Assembly: GCF_004799345.1 (NCBI RefSeq) | Contig: NZ_SSMC01000004.1 | Coordinates: 225,427-289,426 of the forward strand | From: Robertkochia marina | Lineage (GTDB): Bacteria; Bacteroidota; Bacteroidia; Flavobacteriales; Flavobacteriaceae | Length of the DNA stretch: 64,000 bases | Direction of reading: 5' to 3' | Shown here: piece after piece, positions 20,739 to 28,786 of the stretch | Layout: each line of letters starts with the position of its first letter | How positions within the stretch are numbered: the stretch's first letter is position 1 | Position numbers and translations under genes: made by a program | The notes under the pieces: generated by a model | Databases searched by the model: none | What the model saw: only the letters and a program-made list of their open reading frames with translations | What the model was told of the DNA's origin: nothing

Positions 20739-21191
20739 CTAATTACTTTTGAAATACTTCAATGGAGGAAATAACATCCCGAAACACTCACTGTCATCTT
20801 TGCCCAGGTGTTTGTGATGCATTTTATGAGCTCTTCTGATACCCTTGGCATACCAATTATTAGCTTTTCTAAACATTTTAAAACGCTGGTGAATAAAGAT
20901 ATCATGTACCAGGAAGTACGCTGCTCCATAGGCCATGATCCCAAATCCGATAGGCCATCCGTACCAGAACTCAGTATTTGCAGCGGTCATGATAAAGCTC
21001 ATGCTCACTACAGCATAGAACAGAAAAAAGGCATCATTACGCTCGAACCAGGAATCGTGATCTTTTCTGTGATGGTCCTTATGGAGTACCCATAAAAAAC
21101 CGTGCATGATGTACTTATGGGTAAACCATGCCATGAATTCCATAAAACTAAAGGTACCTAAGAAGATAAAGATCCAGAGAGCGATTTGCAT
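20739..21191 (-). CDS. crtZ: beta-carotene hydroxylase
   Basis: 150 residues. Four membrane-type segments with the histidine clusters of the fatty acid hydroxylase-like family: HKYIMH (about 26-31), HKDHH, HDIFIH and HKMHHKH, which hold a di-iron site. CrtZ puts a hydroxyl on C3 of the beta-ionone ring, as in zeaxanthin or the ring end of myxol. The length and motif order agree with bacterial CrtZ. It sits 12 nt after crtB and 3 nt before crtD. Confidence 0.95.
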   Translation of the reverse strand: MQIALWIFIFLGTFSFMEFMAWFTHKYIMHGFLWVLHKDHHRKDHDSWFERNDAFFLFYAVVSMSFIMTAANTEFWYGWPIGFGIMAYGAAYFLVHDIFIHQRFKMFRKANNWYAKGIRRAHKMHHKHLGKDDSECFGMLFPPLKYFKSN

Positions 21192-21203
21192 AACTAATAC
21201 GTT

Positions 21204-22043
21204 TTATAATGTATTGAAGCGGTAATTTACGTAGGAGCGTGCCAACAATCCAAATTTTTGATAGTTGGGTACGCGAATTCTTTTGTTCTTGATCTCCAGG
21301 GGCGGGGTGTTTTTAAGTTTCTTAAGTAGTTTGCTGTAATACTTGAATGCTGTATATACCCCGAACCTGGCTTCAACAGGCAGCTTTGCGATGCCTTCGA
21401 GTCCTTTGGTAAAATCAGCATCGATCTCATTGATGATGCGCGTTTTACTGGCCTCATCAAGCTGATCAAAATTCGTATTCGGGAAATAGGTGCGTTCCAA
21501 TTCATCATAATCGGCCTTCAGGTCTCTGAGGAAATTCACCTTTTGGAAAGCAGAGCCCAATGCCATAGCGGCATCCTTGAGTTCAGCATATTTTGCCTTA
21601 TCTGCATTTACAAATACCTGCAGACACATCAGTCCTACCACATCTGCAGATCCGTAGATATACTGTCTGTATTCTTCTTCTGTTTTGTAAACCTTTTTGG
21701 TAAGGTCCATGCGCATGCTGGTCATAAAGGCGTCGATCAGGTCACGATCAATATCGTATTGGTGCACGGTGGCCTGGAAGGAATTGAGTATAGGATTTAA
21801 ACTAATGCGATCTTTAAGAGCATTATTCAGGTCTTCTTCAAACCGGTCAAACAGGGTTTCTTTATCGTAGTCATGAAAGGTGTCAACGATCTCATCGGCA
21901 AAACGCACAAAACCATATATGTTGTATATATCCTGCCTGATAGAAGGGGCCAGCATTTTTACAGCCAAAGAAAATGACGTGCTGTAGGAGGTGGTCACGA
22001 TCTTGCTGCACCTGTAAGAAATGTGGTCAAAGATAGTTTTCAT
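21204..22043 (-). CDS. crtB: phytoene synthase
   Basis: 279 residues from the ATG at 22043 (MKTIFDHISYRCSKIVTTSYSTSF); the frame extends 11 codons further upstream into the end of crtI, but the ATG 4 nt after the crtI stop is the likely start. It condenses two geranylgeranyl diphosphates to phytoene. Both aspartate-rich motifs are present: DEIVDTFHDYD and NFLRDLKADYDE. No crtE is found in the window, so the substrate supply is encoded elsewhere. Confidence 0.95.
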   Translation of the reverse strand: MKTIFDHISYRCSKIVTTSYSTSFSLAVKMLAPSIRQDIYNIYGFVRFADEIVDTFHDYDKETLFDRFEEDLNNALKDRISLNPILNSFQATVHQYDIDRDLIDAFMTSMRMDLTKKVYKTEEEYRQYIYGSADVVGLMCLQVFVNADKAKYAELKDAAMALGSAFQKVNFLRDLKADYDELERTYFPNTNFDQLDEASKTRIINEIDADFTKGLEGIAKLPVEARFGVYTAFKYYSKLLKKLKNTPPLEIKNKRIRVPNYQKFGLLARSYVNYRFNTL

Positions 22044-22047
22044 TAGT

Positions 22048-23508
22048 TTAAGAGTGTTTTTGTATAAGTTCAGCAACTAGTTTCCCTGAGATCAGGGAAG
22101 GGGGCACACCGGGACCCGGTACGGTTAACTGTCCGGTGAAGTATAAATGATCTACTTTTTTACTTTTCAGTTTTGGTCGCAGGAAGGCCGTTTGCAATAG
22201 CGTATTAGCCATTCCATAGGCATTTCCCTGGTAGGAATTGTATGCTTCCACAAAATCGTTCACACAAAAGCTTTCCTTAAATATAACATTATTCTTCACA
22301 GATTGTTGCGTAAGCATCTCAAAACGAGACATGATGATGTCAAAGTACTGCTCTCGTAATTGGGGGGTGTCTTCGAGTCCCGGAGCCAGGGGAATTAAAA
22401 ATATTCCTGCTTCCTTGCCTTCCGGAGCTACATTGGTATCTGTGAGTGACGGGAAGCTGGCGTAGAATAATGGCTTTTCCGGCCATTTCGGATCGTCGTA
22501 AATAGCCCTGGCATGATCGTCGAATTCCACATCAAAAAACAAGGTATGGTGGGCTACATTTTCGAGTTTTTTATCAAATCCAACATAAAATAAAAGAGAG
22601 GAGGGAGCAAAGGTGCGTGACTCCCAATATTTTTCACTGTACCCACGGTATTCCTTGTCAAGGAGTGTTTCGGAGTGATGATAGTCGGCACCACTTAAAA
22701 CAATATCTGCATAGATATGATCTTCTCCTGAGCGTATTCCTTTAGCAATACCTTTGTCTACCAGGATCTTATCTGCAGGCGCCGAGGTATGAATTTGAAC
22801 ACCTAATTCTTCAGCCAGGGCAGTCATAGCTTCAACAACGCTGTACATCCCGTTTTCAGGATGCCATGTTCCCAGACCGAAATCGGCAAAATTCATGAAA
22901 TTGTAAAAAGCCGGGGTGTCTGAGGCCTTGGCCCCTAAAAAGAGAACGGGAAATTCGAGTATCTGAGCCAGACGCTTGTTCGAGAATTCTTTACGGACCT
23001 CTTTTTTGATATTACTCATAAAGGCCCCTAATTTGGTTACTGTTTTCGGGGTAACCAATTCAAGGGGAGAAACTCCCGGCCTGTAAACAAGGTCTTTTAT
23101 GGCAATGTTGTAGTTCTCTTCAGCCTCCCCAATAAATTTCTTCAATTTTTGACCACAGCCCGGTTCTTCAGCCTCAAAGGTGTCACAAATCTTCTCAAGG
23201 GTGTCGGCAATAGAAATGTAATCGTTCTTACCGAAGTAAACATTATAAGCCGGGTTTAGTTTTGTTAAGCGGTAGTAATCTGATGGTTTTTTATTAAAAT
23301 CATTGAAAAAACTCTCAAAAACATCGGGCATCCAATACCAGGTAGGGCCAATGTCGAAAGTAAAGCCATCTTTTTTTAATTGCCTCGCGCGACCACCTAC
23401 CTGTTTGTTCTTTTCATAAATATGAACTTCATAGCCCGCCTTGGCAAGATAACAGGATGCCGAGAGCGATGAAAAGCCCGATCCAATGATAATTACTTTT
23501 TTGCTCAT
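22048..23508 (-). CDS. crtI: phytoene desaturase
   Basis: 486 residues. FAD-binding motif VIIIGSGFSSLSASCYLAKAGYEVHIYE with the GGRARQ follow-on, the DIGPTWYWMPDVFE segment and the C-terminal HLYFTGQLTVPGPGVPPSLISG signature of bacterial CrtI. It converts phytoene to lycopene. It lies 33 nt after the regulator gene and 4 nt before crtB. The Ser in the SGFSSLSAS dinucleotide loop, in place of the usual Gly/Ala, is a modest oddity shared with the flavobacterial branch. Confidence 0.95.
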   Translation of the reverse strand: MSKKVIIIGSGFSSLSASCYLAKAGYEVHIYEKNKQVGGRARQLKKDGFTFDIGPTWYWMPDVFESFFNDFNKKPSDYYRLTKLNPAYNVYFGKNDYISIADTLEKICDTFEAEEPGCGQKLKKFIGEAEENYNIAIKDLVYRPGVSPLELVTPKTVTKLGAFMSNIKKEVRKEFSNKRLAQILEFPVLFLGAKASDTPAFYNFMNFADFGLGTWHPENGMYSVVEAMTALAEELGVQIHTSAPADKILVDKGIAKGIRSGEDHIYADIVLSGADYHHSETLLDKEYRGYSEKYWESRTFAPSSLLFYVGFDKKLENVAHHTLFFDVEFDDHARAIYDDPKWPEKPLFYASFPSLTDTNVAPEGKEAGIFLIPLAPGLEDTPQLREQYFDIIMSRFEMLTQQSVKNNVIFKESFCVNDFVEAYNSYQGNAYGMANTLLQTAFLRPKLKSKKVDHLYFTGQLTVPGPGVPPSLISGKLVAELIQKHS

Positions 23509-23541
23509 GAATATAACCCGGAGTTGAGTGTGTTTTAATGT

Positions 23542-24441
23542 TTACAGGGATTCTGTTACTTCTTCAATAGAATGAAAGGTAGAAACGTCTTTATAGTTGT
23601 AGGTGCTTACAAGTCCTTTTACCTGTTGACCAAGGATCCAAAGTTTGCAATCACCGTTTTTGTTCACTTTGGTTTGGAATTCATCCAAATAAGACTCAAC
23701 CTCCTCGGCAGGTGGAGCTACCGTAAAATAGGAGAGGTAGATGATGTTGTCGTAATACCGTTGTATGTCGGGCAGACTGGTAACAGGAATGGTTTGCCCC
23801 AGATAGATAACTCTATAACCGCGAAGCACGATCTCGTAATTCAGGTACAACAAGCCTATCTCGTGAATTTCATTATCCGGCAGATACAGCACAAAAGTGT
23901 GGTCTGTTTTTGTAGGTTCTGCCAGCTGCAGCTTTTCAATATTCAGCAGGATCTTTTGTTTGATCAAGGCCGTTACAAAATGCTCATGAGCCGGCGAGAT
24001 GGTGTCCGTTTGCCACAACAGCCCCAGTTCATTGAGTAAGGGCAGAAAGATCTCATAAAAAATCTCCCGAAAAGAACGATCACCCAACAGACTGTTGTAG
24101 GTGTTCAAGAAAAGGGACTGATCAAAATTGATCATGGCCAGCTTGAACGCATTGATGGCCTTATTCTTTACGCTGTTTTCACTAACGATCTCACGAACTA
24201 CAATGGGCAGCTCATCTTCCGGGATCTTGGCGATCCTGGAAATCTTATAACCATTATTATACAGGAGAGTTATGTTGAGTAGTTTTTGTAGGCTTTTTAA
24301 AGAGTAGTATCTGATGTTCGTATCGGTACGATTGGGCGACAAGAGGTTGTATCGCTTTTCCCAGATACGAATGGTGTGGGCCTTTATTCCGGAAAGGTTT
24401 TCAAGGTCCTTGATGCTAAAATTAACTTTTACGTTGTTCAT
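23542..24441 (-). CDS. MerR-type regulator with B12-binding domain, CarH/LitR-like light sensor
   Basis: 299 residues from the ATG at 24441 (MNNVKVNFSIKDLENLSG); an upstream in-frame start at 24492 lies before the promoter and is rejected. The N-terminal MerR helix-turn-helix is KDLENLSGIKAHTIRIWEKRYNLL. The central four-helix domain has W143-x9-E153-H154 (LWQTDTISPAHEH), the Wx9EH motif of adenosylcobalamin light sensors. The Rossmann domain carries ExHxxG (EIHEIG, His 193), whose His is the lower cobalt ligand. In CarH the dark AdoCbl tetramer represses carotenoid genes and light breaks it. Here the gene heads the crt operon, so autoregulated light induction is the natural reading. Confidence 0.88.
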   Translation of the reverse strand: MNNVKVNFSIKDLENLSGIKAHTIRIWEKRYNLLSPNRTDTNIRYYSLKSLQKLLNITLLYNNGYKISRIAKIPEDELPIVVREIVSENSVKNKAINAFKLAMINFDQSLFLNTYNSLLGDRSFREIFYEIFLPLLNELGLLWQTDTISPAHEHFVTALIKQKILLNIEKLQLAEPTKTDHTFVLYLPDNEIHEIGLLYLNYEIVLRGYRVIYLGQTIPVTSLPDIQRYYDNIIYLSYFTVAPPAEEVESYLDEFQTKVNKNGDCKLWILGQQVKGLVSTYNYKDVSTFHSIEEVTESL

Positions 24442-24462
24442 CAATTTAAAACAATCTTTAAA

Positions 24463-24492
24463 CAAAAATAGATAATTATGGCGGGAAAGCAA
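24463..24492 (-). promoter_or_regulatory. promoter of the regulator-crt operon
   Basis: Read on the minus strand: TTG (24492-24490), 19-nt spacer, TATTTTTG (24470-24463), 21 nt ahead of the regulator ATG. An operator for the MerR-type regulator would be expected to overlap this spacer, although I do not see a clear long palindrome. Confidence 0.72.
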
Positions 24493-24642
24493 GCTGTGGA
24501 AACTATAAAATTCTCACAAAAAATGCGTTTTGGGCCGATTCTGTTATTTCTGAAGGCCGGTGATAGGAGGTAATTCTAAAAAAATGAGGATATTTGCGCC
24601 GAAATTGAGAAGAATCGAACCTGGAAAAATTTTTCACCTAAC

Positions 24643-25584
24643 ATGGAAAAGATCTTAATAACCGGCGCAGGTGGTCAGTTGGGAACAGAGCTCACAGAGG
24701 CGCTTGCAGAACGTTTTGGAAATGAAGCTGTTGTTGCTTCAGACATCAATGAAAAAGCAGCTTCAAGATTCAATTGTACGTTTGAAGTACTTGATGTTCT
24801 CGATAAAGACCGGATGGCTCACCTGATAGATACCCATGGCATCACCCAGATCTATCACCTGGCGGCCATTCTATCGGCAGCCGGTGAAAAGAACCCGTTG
24901 TTTACCTGGGATCTGAATATGAAGAGTTTGTTGAACGTTTTAGAGCTGGCCAAAGACAAAGCATTGAACAAGGTGTATTGGCCCTCATCTATTGCAGTAT
25001 TCGGTCCGAATACCCCCATGAAAAATACCCCTCAACATTGTGTAATGGACCCGACCACCGTTTATGGAATATCCAAGCTGGCAGGAGAGCGTTGGTGCGA
25101 ATATTACAACAAGGTATATGGAGTGGATGTTCGCAGTATTCGCTACCCGGGATTGATCAGCTATAAGGCTGCTCCGGGAGGCGGCACCACAGATTATGCA
25201 GTAGAGATCTATCATGCAGCTTTGAAGGGTGAGGAGTTTTCGTGTTTCCTGAGTAAAGACACCTACCTGCCTATGATGTATATGCCTGATGCTATCAAGG
25301 CTACCTTAGACCTTATGGAAGCTCCGGCCGAAAAGATAAAGGTACGTTCTTCGTATAACGTAGGGGCCCTGACCTTTTCACCTGAGGAGATCTTTGAAAG
25401 TATTCAGAAAGAAGTTCCGGACTTCCGTATTTCATATGATCCTGATTTCAGACAAAAGATCGCCGACAGCTGGCCGGATAGTATAGATGATACCGAGGCT
25501 CGATTGCATTGGGGATGGACGCCGGATTTCGACCTGGAATCAATGACAAAAGATATATTGGAAAATCTTGTGGTTGAAAAATAA
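24643..25584 (+). CDS. NAD-dependent epimerase/dehydratase, probable SDR-type L-threonine 3-dehydrogenase
   Basis: 313 residues of the extended short-chain dehydrogenase family. The NAD motif is ITGAGGQLGTEL, a NxxHLAA-type segment reads IYHLAAILSA, and the catalytic Ser/Tyr/Lys are in PSSIAVFG and YGISK. The segments DVRSIRYPGLISYKAAPGGGTTDYAVEI and YLPMMYMPDAIKAT match the UDP-galactose-epimerase-like threonine dehydrogenase group, which oxidises L-threonine to 2-amino-3-ketobutyrate. The gene has its own terminator. Substrate assignment is by family resemblance. Confidence 0.88.
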   Translation: MEKILITGAGGQLGTELTEALAERFGNEAVVASDINEKAASRFNCTFEVLDVLDKDRMAHLIDTHGITQIYHLAAILSAAGEKNPLFTWDLNMKSLLNVLELAKDKALNKVYWPSSIAVFGPNTPMKNTPQHCVMDPTTVYGISKLAGERWCEYYNKVYGVDVRSIRYPGLISYKAAPGGGTTDYAVEIYHAALKGEEFSCFLSKDTYLPMMYMPDAIKATLDLMEAPAEKIKVRSSYNVGALTFSPEEIFESIQKEVPDFRISYDPDFRQKIADSWPDSIDDTEARLHWGWTPDFDLESMTKDILENLVVEK

Positions 25585-25604
25585 CAAGGAATATCAAGAT
25601 AATG

Positions 25605-25639
25605 GAAAAATGGGGGTCAGGTTGGCCTCCATTTTTTTT
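25605..25639 (+). terminator. rho-independent terminator after the SDR gene
   Basis: AAAATGGGGG pairs with CCTCCATTTT (one G-T pair) around a nine-base loop, followed by a T run. Confidence 0.75.
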
Positions 25640-25671
25640 GAATACAGCCCAAGGATGGTTAATTTTAAGAG

Positions 25672-26307
25672 TTGACCACCAATAAGTTACATGTCGTGAG
25701 GTTTTCTACGTTTTTAATAGTAATAGTGATGCTGTTTGCCTGTAAACAAGAAGGTGAAAAGGATGCGGGCAATCTGCCCGTTCAGGAGGATGTTGTGACT
25801 CCGGATAAAACATCGGTAGGTAAAACCGATACTAATTATGATCCGGCTACCGTAAATGATGCGCTGGCTGCTGAGGTGGCGGTAAAGCTGCAGGAGCTGT
25901 TTAGCAAAGAGCTGGAGATCATGACCTCAGACGACAGGAGCTTCCGAATGTATGCCCTCAATATGGATCAGGATACTCATGAAGAAGTATTTGTGCTGTT
26001 CTCGTCGCCTTATTTCTGTGGGAGTGCCGGCTGTAATCTCCTGTTACTGGATGACGACCTGAGGGTAATCACCAGGTTTACGGTGACCAGACCCCCAATA
26101 TCCATTGAACCCACGTATACCAATGACTGGCGTGATATCTCTATTTACAGTGAAGACTCCTGGCGTGCGATGACTTTTAACGGACAAAGTTATCCTTCTA
26201 ATCCATCGGTAGCCCCGATACTGGCTTCCGGATCACCGAGTCAAATTGGGGTGCTCATCTTTTCTAATGAAGCCTCTGCCTTGCCCGCCAAGGGGTATGG
26301 GTTCTAG
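25672..26307 (+). CDS. lipoprotein of unknown function
   Basis: 211 residues from a TTG start, or 203 from an in-frame GTG at 25696; there is no suitable ATG. Either gives a lipoprotein signal (RFSTFLIVIVMLFAC) with Cys at about 24 of the long form. The mature part has two nearby cysteines in SPYFCGSAGCNLLLLDDD, which probably form a disulfide in the periplasm, and ends with an all-beta pattern. No family is recognised. It sits alone between a terminator and a repeat-filled gap. Confidence 0.7.
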   Translation: MTTNKLHVVRFSTFLIVIVMLFACKQEGEKDAGNLPVQEDVVTPDKTSVGKTDTNYDPATVNDALAAEVAVKLQELFSKELEIMTSDDRSFRMYALNMDQDTHEEVFVLFSSPYFCGSAGCNLLLLDDDLRVITRFTVTRPPISIEPTYTNDWRDISIYSEDSWRAMTFNGQSYPSNPSVAPILASGSPSQIGVLIFSNEASALPAKGYGF

Positions 26308-26360
26308 GTTATGCAGTCCTGCCTGCCGGCAGGCAGGTATACCGTTATGCGGTTAAATTT

Positions 26361-26412
26361 AATTGTCTTCGCGAACCCTGTAAGACAGGGTGTGGCGATC
26401 TCCCGAATCTTC
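26361..26412 (-). repeat. hairpin repeat, family 2, copy 1
   Basis: On the minus strand: constant GGGAGATCGCCACA, then ACCCTGT-ctt-ACAGGGT, then constant TTCGCGAAGAC. The second copy (45559-45614) has the same flanks around a different stem. Confidence 0.75.
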
Positions 26413-26470
26413 CTCAATGCCATCTTAAAAAAAGGATAATTTGGGTATGAAAATTTTAAAAAATAACGGG

Positions 26471-26580
26471 CTCCTTCCCCTGGTCAGGGAGGGCTGAGCG
26501 TATAAAAATGGTTCTGTGAACCATTTTAGCGATAGGGCCTGATGGCGCAGGGGAATGCGCCTATGTAAGAGGGGAAGGGG
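26471..26580 (+). repeat. dispersed modular hairpin repeat, family 1, copy B
   Basis: GAGGGCTGAGCGTATA, then a perfect 10-bp stem AAAATGGTTC-tgt-GAACCATTTT (26505-26527), then AGCGATAGGGCCTGATGGCGC and a second hairpin GGCGCA/TGCGCC. The outer blocks match copies A and C but the stem sequence is unrelated. Confidence 0.75.
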
Positions 26581-26727
26581 TTGAATGATAGTACAACCTG
26601 AATCAACCCGCCCCGTCTCAGGGTTTCACCCTGATCCACCCCTCCCTGTCCAGGGTGGGGAGCCACATTTACTTTTGACCTTAGTAAAATCCGTCAGAGG
26701 GTAGCCCTGAGAGGCAGGGGTGCCAGG

Positions 26728-27309
26728 TTATTCACTCGGATGGTACTCCGGGTTTAAGAACAAATAGGTTTCGTTTTCTATTTTCACCGTTATCACATCC
26801 TCAGATATTTGCTCCAGTAAAGCAGCGTTATCTTTGATATCGAGTTCTTTGTAAAAAAGGATACTTTGTGACTGCTCATTAATTTTTTTAGAGCCCCATA
26901 GTTTTCCCCGGGAAAGATCTCCGAATTTGCCGGAGGTAACAGTGATGGGAAGATCTCTCAGGGGAATATTTGAAACAGGATGGTCATTCGATATAAGTAC
27001 AATTAAAACCCTTCTGTAGTTGCGGTACTCTCTAAAGTAACCGGGCATGATATTGATCTGTTGGTTGGAAGGATATTTCAGATGGTAGTAATCTCCCTGG
27101 GTCTTGATGAATTGATCCTTTTCATTGAAAAACAAATAAGGTAGTATGTGGAAGTAGCTTTGTTTGTAGTTTTCAGAATACGCTGCAATTCCTTTGGCGT
27201 TCAATACAGACAAGGGGATCTCTTCCTTTATTTCCGGGGATCGGGAATTCCGGCTGCCGGAACAGGAGAGAAGGCATAACAGAAAAAGTCCGTAACCAAA
27301 ATATTTCAT
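26728..27309 (-). CDS. lipoprotein of unknown function
   Basis: 193 residues from the ATG at 27309 (MKYFGYGLFLLCLLSCSGS, lipid-bearing Cys at 16); an upstream in-frame start at 27354 would put 15 polar residues before the signal. The mature part is mixed alpha/beta with no motif that I recognise. It follows the SGNH hydrolase gene on the same strand after 44 nt, so the two are probably co-transcribed. Confidence 0.7.
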   Translation of the reverse strand: MKYFGYGLFLLCLLSCSGSRNSRSPEIKEEIPLSVLNAKGIAAYSENYKQSYFHILPYLFFNEKDQFIKTQGDYYHLKYPSNQQINIMPGYFREYRNYRRVLIVLISNDHPVSNIPLRDLPITVTSGKFGDLSRGKLWGSKKINEQSQSILFYKELDIKDNAALLEQISEDVITVKIENETYLFLNPEYHPSE

Positions 27310-27353
27310 TTCAATTGTTTTTAACCTGAAATCATTAGAATTTTTGGGTGGCA

Positions 27354-28205
27354 TTAATCGAATAGCCGTTCTTCTTGACGACTAACTTCTTTCAACACTG
27401 CAGCGGTTTCAGGGTGTATGTTGCCGGTAAATTTTAATTGGGTGGCATCACTTCCTGTTAAGAATGTGTAGAACACACAGGCGTTTAAAAATGCACCATT
27501 TTCATTGGGGTGATAGGTGTCTTCATATAGCTCTATGTCCGGGTGGTTTTTGATGACGGTATAAAATTTTGAGCCGTGGTCAGTTCGTGCAATGCCGGTT
27601 TCAGAGGCAGTACTTTGATAGGCCTTGTTAAGAACAGCCAGTTCATCCTCTAAACTATGAAGTACGGGAGAGCAATTCTTTTTTCCTTGTTCCGGTGGTC
27701 CCGGATAGGCAGAATGACAATATTGCTTGGGATAGGTGTTTTTATGCGGCCAGGTATTAAAGATCACAAATTTACAATTCGGGTTGGTGGCCAGAATCTT
27801 CACTTTTTCAATGGCTTCATTAACCACGTCTTTTCGATTTTCGGGAATAAGCAGGCCCACACCTCCGGTCTGCATGATGATGATGTCCCAGTCTTGTTGT
27901 AGGATCACTTTCTCAGTTTGGGTGACCTCTCCTTCAACCTTAGGGAAGGTACTGATACTGTTTTCTGTTTGTGACACGATGATCTGATCCAGGTGACCTG
28001 ATAGCTGCATCCCGGGAAAGGTACTCTGTGCTATTTTAAAATGGGGATGGGTTTCATTGAGCATCTGCTGCACTTGTAGTGGCATATCGTGGTAGTAGGT
28101 AAGACTGTTACCAATAAAAAGTACATCAACCTGTTGTTTTGGATCTTCCTGGGAAAAGGAAAAAATGCTGAAGATCAACATCAGAAAGCATGGCAGATAT
28201 TTCAT
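27354..28205 (-). CDS. secreted SGNH/GDSL-type hydrolase
   Basis: 283 residues with a signal peptide ending near FSFSQ (about 19). SGNH blocks are visible: block I FIGNSLTYY (nucleophile Ser), block III-like IIIMQTGGVG, and block V DTYHPNENGAF with the catalytic Asp and His. Likely an esterase or carbohydrate deacetylase acting outside the cytoplasm; the substrate is unknown. Paired with the following lipoprotein gene. Confidence 0.85.
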   Translation of the reverse strand: MKYLPCFLMLIFSIFSFSQEDPKQQVDVLFIGNSLTYYHDMPLQVQQMLNETHPHFKIAQSTFPGMQLSGHLDQIIVSQTENSISTFPKVEGEVTQTEKVILQQDWDIIIMQTGGVGLLIPENRKDVVNEAIEKVKILATNPNCKFVIFNTWPHKNTYPKQYCHSAYPGPPEQGKKNCSPVLHSLEDELAVLNKAYQSTASETGIARTDHGSKFYTVIKNHPDIELYEDTYHPNENGAFLNACVFYTFLTGSDATQLKFTGNIHPETAAVLKEVSRQEERLFD

Positions 28206-28491
28206 TACAAACCAGTGTTGGAGAGCTTTTGAAATGGTTAATGCCGTAAAGAGGGATAACCGTTACCTGCTTATCGGTACCAGACAAAAGCTTTGATTAG
28301 ATGATTAAAATACAGAAAATATTCTAATATCTGTAAGCTATTATTCAGCTTTATGATGAGATGCAGATATACTCCGGATGCCTTTAACCATCAACTGCTC
28401 CCTGAAGCATTTTTCTTGTTCTATTATGGTAGCATCTGTACAAACCTCAAAATACCGACGGCTTTAATAAAGCGACTTATATTTTCCGGGC

Positions 28492-28761
28492 CTATACAGC
28501 CTTCTTATATTCTTTCTTGTAGTATAACAGTCCGCTGAACCACAAGAAAACCAGAAAGCTCAGGGTCCAAAGCAGTTTTTCTGAAGTCTTTATGTTTTTA
28601 TTCCTCCACAGATCTGACAGGCCTAATATTGTGTAGACGATCAACAGAACAAAGGCCAGGTCAAGTACGAGGGGAGCTCCGGCCCAATGGAGTACCTTCA
28701 TGACAGAGGCAAGCAGGGTAAGTAGTAAACTCAGCAGTAGGGTGGGAAGGAAATATTTCAT
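28492..28761 (-). CDS. small membrane protein of unknown function
   Basis: 89 residues, three hydrophobic segments (about 4-22, 31-47 and 63-80) with a positively charged end YYKKEYKKA. The first loop reads MKVLHWAGAP. The C-terminal hairpin resembles the short PLDc_N-type membrane module, but only weakly. It precedes, on the minus strand, a 286-nt stretch without genes. Confidence 0.6.
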   Translation of the reverse strand: MKYFLPTLLLSLLLTLLASVMKVLHWAGAPLVLDLAFVLLIVYTILGLSDLWRNKNIKTSEKLLWTLSFLVFLWFSGLLYYKKEYKKAV

Positions 28762-28786
28762 CAGTGTAAGGGGTTAATCCATGGAA

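Larger units (their letters stand above)
26308..26727. repeat. gene-free 420-nt stretch with three repeat types
   Basis: Contains a perfect 20-bp palindrome CCTGCCTGCCGGCAGGCAGG (26318-26337), a family 2 hairpin element (26361-26412, reverse orientation), a family 1 element (26471-26580) and a second family 1 module with the CAGGGT-ttc-ACCCTG hairpin (26604-26664). No coding frame is credible. Confidence 0.75.

Noticed and set aside
28206..28491. Coding gene (a 61-residue frame at 28353) in the gap upstream of the SGNH gene
   Set aside because: Biased composition, no promoter, no recognisable protein features; I see only plain intergenic sequence here.
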